Shown in pieces: positions 61,117-64,000 of a stretch of 64,000 nucleotides of DNA. The notes under the pieces were generated by a model. It ran no database searches. It was not told the origin of the DNA and was given only the letters and a program-made list of their open reading frames with translations. A program made the position numbers and the translations under genes. This stretch comes from Cacconaster sp045642485. Lineage in GTDB: Bacteria > Bacteroidota > Bacteroidia > Bacteroidales > UBA932. How positions within the stretch are numbered: position 1 is the stretch's first letter; each line of letters opens with the position of its first letter. The stretch is from assembly GCA_045642485.1 (NCBI GenBank), contig JAZUIV010000012.1:4598-68597 (forward strand). The letters run 5' to 3'.

Positions 61117-61135
61117 CCGAAATAATCAACAGACA

Positions 61136-61504
61136 ATGAAGAAGATATTATTACTCATACTCACATCCTTGGTATTATTTGCCTGCCAGAAGGAAGATAC
61201 AGAGCTGATGGAAAATGGTCTTTATGTCACACAAGAATACACTTGTCCCAACTGTGGTGCAAAGTATTCTGTCACTTGTAAGAATCCAATAAGTGGAGTA
61301 ATTGCTTATCATGCTTATGGAGATGACTGGAAACTTATTACCAACCCTTCTGGGGGTAAATGGGCAGTGACAGATGAATCTGGACAGAATGTCCCTTATT
61401 ATGAATATTGGGATTATAAAAAAATGTATTTCATTTGCACCTGTGAGGAAAAATCAAAGGAATTCAAAAATGATGAATTTAAGACACAGATATTTAAACC
61501 CTAA
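61136..61504 (+). CDS. Small lipoprotein with a CxxC motif
   Basis: A 122-residue protein with a lipoprotein signal (KKILLLILTSLVLFAC; lipobox Cys at 17). The mature part has CPNCGAKYSVTC and a second CTC near residue 103, which could form a small metal site or disulphides. No family is recognised. It is transcribed alone from a consensus promoter, closed by a terminator at 61524-61553, and is AT-rich relative to the glycan genes. Function unknown. Confidence 0.7.
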   Translation: MKKILLLILTSLVLFACQKEDTELMENGLYVTQEYTCPNCGAKYSVTCKNPISGVIAYHAYGDDWKLITNPSGGKWAVTDESGQNVPYYEYWDYKKMYFICTCEEKSKEFKNDEFKTQIFKP

Positions 61505-61523
61505 TTACTATAAAGACTCATAG

Positions 61524-61553
61524 AAAGCACTTGCAACCAGCAGGTGCTTTTTT
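61524..61553 (+). terminator. Rho-independent terminator of the lipoprotein gene
   Basis: AAAGCAC...GTGCTTT hairpin with interior mismatches followed by a T-run; 20 nt after the stop codon. Confidence 0.65.
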
Positions 61554-61725
61554 GATGTTCATTCCAACAGTCTCATCAACTACAACCAACCCCAAATAGG
61601 GAGGTGGGTGGGCCACAAACGAGGAAACAGGATCTAAAACATCCCAATATCCATGTACGTTTTGTCCGGCAAATAATTGATGGACCAGATAGGGTTAGGG
61701 GCGTTAAAGAAATATGTTTCTATTC

Positions 61726-61760
61726 AAAAAATTGGCCCGGATACGTCATGGGAACCGGGC
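61726..61760 (-). terminator. Rho-independent terminator of the protease operon
   Basis: The stem GCCCGG/CCGGGC (61735-61740 with 61755-61760) is followed on the minus strand by a T-run (A's at 61726-61731). The rest of 61505-61836 shows no convincing gene, only one diverged promoter-like repeat near 61638. Confidence 0.5.
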
Positions 61761-61836
61761 TTATTGTATTAGAAAAATGGGAATTTATCGAAGTATTCTT
61801 GAGAAAAGAGATACAAAGGTTGGCTTCACATGGTCC

Positions 61837-63039
61837 TTACCAGACATATAGGTGCAGGCTGTTTCGCAGGTTCAAGTTCGCCCGTTCAAAATTCAACAGG
61901 AAGTCCAACCCTATTACTCCAAATTCGTCACCTTGATTGGATTTATTTGTCGTGCTGATCTTTGCATGGTCTTTGGTAAAACATCCCCCACAAGCATAAA
62001 TGTCGATGTTATTCAATAGATATACGATCTCTGAATCAGTGCCGCCTACACCACCGAATATCGCAGAGTCAGTAGGGCATTCATTGATTATGCGATTCTG
62101 ATATCTAGTAAAGTAGTTGCTGTTCATTTGAGTTGATGATGCTCCGAGGTCCAATTGAAAACAGAGCGTATCATTGCCTATTGCGACATCTAGATAATGG
62201 CAGCCGCTTCCGTTGATTGTTATGTTAGATTCGTATTCTTTCTGTGCATGACAGAAAGTAATCGTGCGGTTCTTGATGTCAAAATCCATTTCTCCCGCAA
62301 GACGGAAGATATTGGCTCCTAAAGCAGCATCAATTTTCGTTACAGGGTTCAGTAAATATTCATCAGGGATGACCGTGAATAGGATATTTTGAAACAACAT
62401 CGGACCAATGGACAAAGTATCAGCAATCCCTATCCACATGGAAACATTATCAACAGTGCCAGACGCCTTTCCCCCAATCCCGATTGGACGTATCCCGTGT
62501 TCTCTGGCAAAGGATTCGCATGCAAGGCTGAAAAAAGCACAGCCATTGTCAAGAATCATCTTTTCCTCCTTCCCTCCGATGACTGTAGGGATACGCATTT
62601 CACATCCCTTGAATTCACCTTCATAGAATAAAGAATCCACCTCAAACGTAATGTCAATTTCATCATCCGTTCGGGAAAGTGATTCCGGCGGAAGAAGTGA
62701 CAATGCTTTCTGAAAAAGTTGATTTTTCAACTCCTTTCGCTTGAGGCTCTTTGACATGCATCTGTAATAATGCTGATAGTCGCCGGAGAGCCATGCGTTC
62801 TGTCCCATAATCCCATACATGAAACGCGTGCTTTCCTTAGGAAGCCTATAATTCTCCATGATATTATAAATTATGGCATTGCTTTCTTCATAACGTCCAT
62901 GATTTGTGTGATTCAACGCAACAAAGCATAGGGAATCTATCCTAGCCTGACTGTCACGAGACAAAGGTGATGAAGCAAAAATTGGCAAGGACATGCATAT
63001 GGAAAGCAGAAAGATACAGATATAATGCTTCATAACCAT
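61837..63039 (-). CDS. Retropepsin-like aspartic protease homologue, exported
   Basis: About 400 residues (ATG at 63039; the ATG at 63033 is also possible) with a signal peptide (HYICIFLLSICMSLPIFA). After a ~130-residue helical region come two tandem retropepsin-like lobes: MILDNGCAFFSL with later ALGANIFRL, and FQLDLGASSTQMN with later VIGLDFLLNF. The active-site triplets are DNG and DLG in place of DTG/DSG, so activity is uncertain although both Asp are kept. It follows a CPBP membrane protease gene by 17 bp and probably acts in the periplasm. Confidence 0.72.
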   Translation of the reverse strand: MVMKHYICIFLLSICMSLPIFASSPLSRDSQARIDSLCFVALNHTNHGRYEESNAIIYNIMENYRLPKESTRFMYGIMGQNAWLSGDYQHYYRCMSKSLKRKELKNQLFQKALSLLPPESLSRTDDEIDITFEVDSLFYEGEFKGCEMRIPTVIGGKEEKMILDNGCAFFSLACESFAREHGIRPIGIGGKASGTVDNVSMWIGIADTLSIGPMLFQNILFTVIPDEYLLNPVTKIDAALGANIFRLAGEMDFDIKNRTITFCHAQKEYESNITINGSGCHYLDVAIGNDTLCFQLDLGASSTQMNSNYFTRYQNRIINECPTDSAIFGGVGGTDSEIVYLLNNIDIYACGGCFTKDHAKISTTNKSNQGDEFGVIGLDFLLNFERANLNLRNSLHLYVW

Positions 63040-63056
63040 TCTATTCAAATTGCAAT

Positions 63057-63950
63057 TTATAGAAGAATCCCTTTCGCCATAATCCCATCAAACCTCCGGT
63101 CGTAGAAATATATTACTGCAATGGTAATGGCCATTGCGATGATGCCGGACAAGCCTTGCATGCCGACAGTGAGATCGCTGCCTCCATTAACCAGAAACAT
63201 TGAAGTCCCGGCAATGGCGTTGACGGTCCCGTGCATCATTGCGGCAGGAATGACTGAGCCGGTCTTGAGGACAATCCAAAGTTCGATTACTCCAAGCAGG
63301 ACACAAAACACACACATCATCCCTACACCTGGGACAGGATGCTGGGGATAATTGTGCCCCAGAAGAATGAGAGGAGCATGCCATATACCCCAGACAATCC
63401 CGATGAGGAGTGCCGCTTTCCAGAATATTTGGCCCCGGAGTGCGTCCACAAGATAGTTACGCCACCCGTATTCTTCACCGAACGCAGCAACGGCATTTAC
63501 CGTGCAACCGGCAATGAGACCGCTGATCAATGTTCCTGCGATGACAGCTATTGGAGGCATGGCACTGAACTGAGCAATAATCTGATCGGCCGCATCGCCC
63601 TCCAATCCCGAATAGGCAATTAATCCTTCTGGGCCGTAATGCAACTGTGTTCCTGGCATCAAGGCGCTGATCAACACCGAAAGAAGAAGCACAACAAACG
63701 GAATCGCTACAGCAATCAGCCATGACCAAGAAATCTTGAACTTGATAAATCCCGTCCCTGACGGCTTTTCATTCCGCACCAATTGCAGAAACAAAGCCAC
63801 AATCATTGGAAAGAACATATACAGAGTCTTGGTGACCTGCATACCAATCCCATTCGACTGCTGGCCTTTCAAAGCTATCAGCCAAACCAAACCAAATACC
63901 GCCCATGAAAACAGACAGACACAAAAGGAATAGATAATGGCTTTTTTCAT
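63057..63950 (-). CDS. CPBP-family intramembrane metalloprotease (CAAX/Abi type)
   Basis: The start ATG at 63950 gives 297 residues with about eight membrane segments. The three active-site motifs are present: EEYGWRNYL (EExxxR), WGIWHAPL (His) and MMHGTVNA (His). Family members cleave substrates within the membrane; some relatives act in prenyl-protein processing, bacteriocin self-immunity or stress signalling, and the substrate here is unknown. A TATCTTTA near-consensus -7 box lies at 63977-63984. It is the first gene of the two-gene protease unit. Confidence 0.85.
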   Translation of the reverse strand: MKKAIIYSFCVCLFSWAVFGLVWLIALKGQQSNGIGMQVTKTLYMFFPMIVALFLQLVRNEKPSGTGFIKFKISWSWLIAVAIPFVVLLLSVLISALMPGTQLHYGPEGLIAYSGLEGDAADQIIAQFSAMPPIAVIAGTLISGLIAGCTVNAVAAFGEEYGWRNYLVDALRGQIFWKAALLIGIVWGIWHAPLILLGHNYPQHPVPGVGMMCVFCVLLGVIELWIVLKTGSVIPAAMMHGTVNAIAGTSMFLVNGGSDLTVGMQGLSGIIAMAITIAVIYFYDRRFDGIMAKGILL

Positions 63951-64000
63951 ATACTTCAAATTACAATTTATCTGGATAAAGATAGCAAATAATCCCTTAA

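Noticed and set aside
61604..61936. 110-codon open frame on the plus strand
   Set aside because: Its second half is antisense to the retropepsin-like gene and it runs through a terminator hairpin; no promoter or family.

Overview
The window looks like chromosomal DNA of a gut-type Bacteroidales bacterium. Evidence: many starts are preceded by the Bacteroidota -7 box TAnnTTTG, several with a TTTG element about 20 nt upstream; families typical of the phylum are present (DUF3987/VirE-N primase-like protein, DUF4293, OMP beta-barrel receptor, serine palmitoyltransferase, PagL-like deacylase, secreted glycoside hydrolases). I cannot name the genus from sequence alone.

Layout. 1-5.6 kb is the end of an integrative element: a partial AlbA_2-type gene, a VirE-N/DUF3987 protein, a small helix-turn-helix protein, an unknown protein and a tyrosine integrase, followed by two tandem attachment-like blocks with terminators. 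5.9-7.4 kb is AT-richer debris: the last 67 codons of an MmeI-like methyltransferase, a truncated NERD nuclease gene and an unknown membrane protein. 7.5-13.5 kb carries a structured non-coding element and a two-gene glycan operon (secreted cellobiose-2-epimerase fused to a clan-A hydrolase-like barrel; GH9). 13.7-21.0 kb on the minus strand holds a PBP-like protein that has lost its catalytic motifs and an operon of a YbjN-like protein, a protein kinase/AAA+ fusion, a ClpP paralogue and a Ca2+ P-type ATPase. 21.2-34.8 kb alternates glycan and envelope genes: GH2, MATE, porin-like, gate-domain transporter, esterase, GH106, TonB-type receptor. tRNA-Lys(CTT) lies at 35.0 kb.

35.1-52.3 kb is a long minus-strand housekeeping block. 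One part is a sphingolipid-type operon (serine palmitoyltransferase, SDR reductase, GNAT-like protein, PlsC-like acyltransferase) with its own promoter. The other is an uninterrupted eight-gene run: threonine dehydrogenase, NAPRTase-nicotinamidase fusion, large putative porin, lytic transglycosylase, DUF4293, uvrB, RelA/SpoT homologue, uvrA. Divergent from it are kbl (the partner enzyme in threonine breakdown), argH, a PagL-like deacylase and an acyltransferase, ending at tRNA-Ser(GGA).

57.8-64 kb is a patchwork: a multi-arm hairpin element with a 53-bp tandem repeat that truncates an AGCS symporter gene, a GH78 rhamnosidase, an IS30-type transposase tail, a likely small RNA with its own promoter and terminator, a small lipoprotein, and a two-gene unit of a retropepsin-like protein and a CPBP membrane protease.

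The most unusual system is the 15.5-21.1 kb operon, where a kinase domain and an AAA+ motor are fused in one chain next to a second ClpP with an intact triad. The clearest unexplained non-coding signals are the cruciform-like element after tRNA-Ser, the small RNA at 60.7 kb and the duplicated tRNA/attachment scars at 5.3-5.6 and 34.9-35.0 kb.
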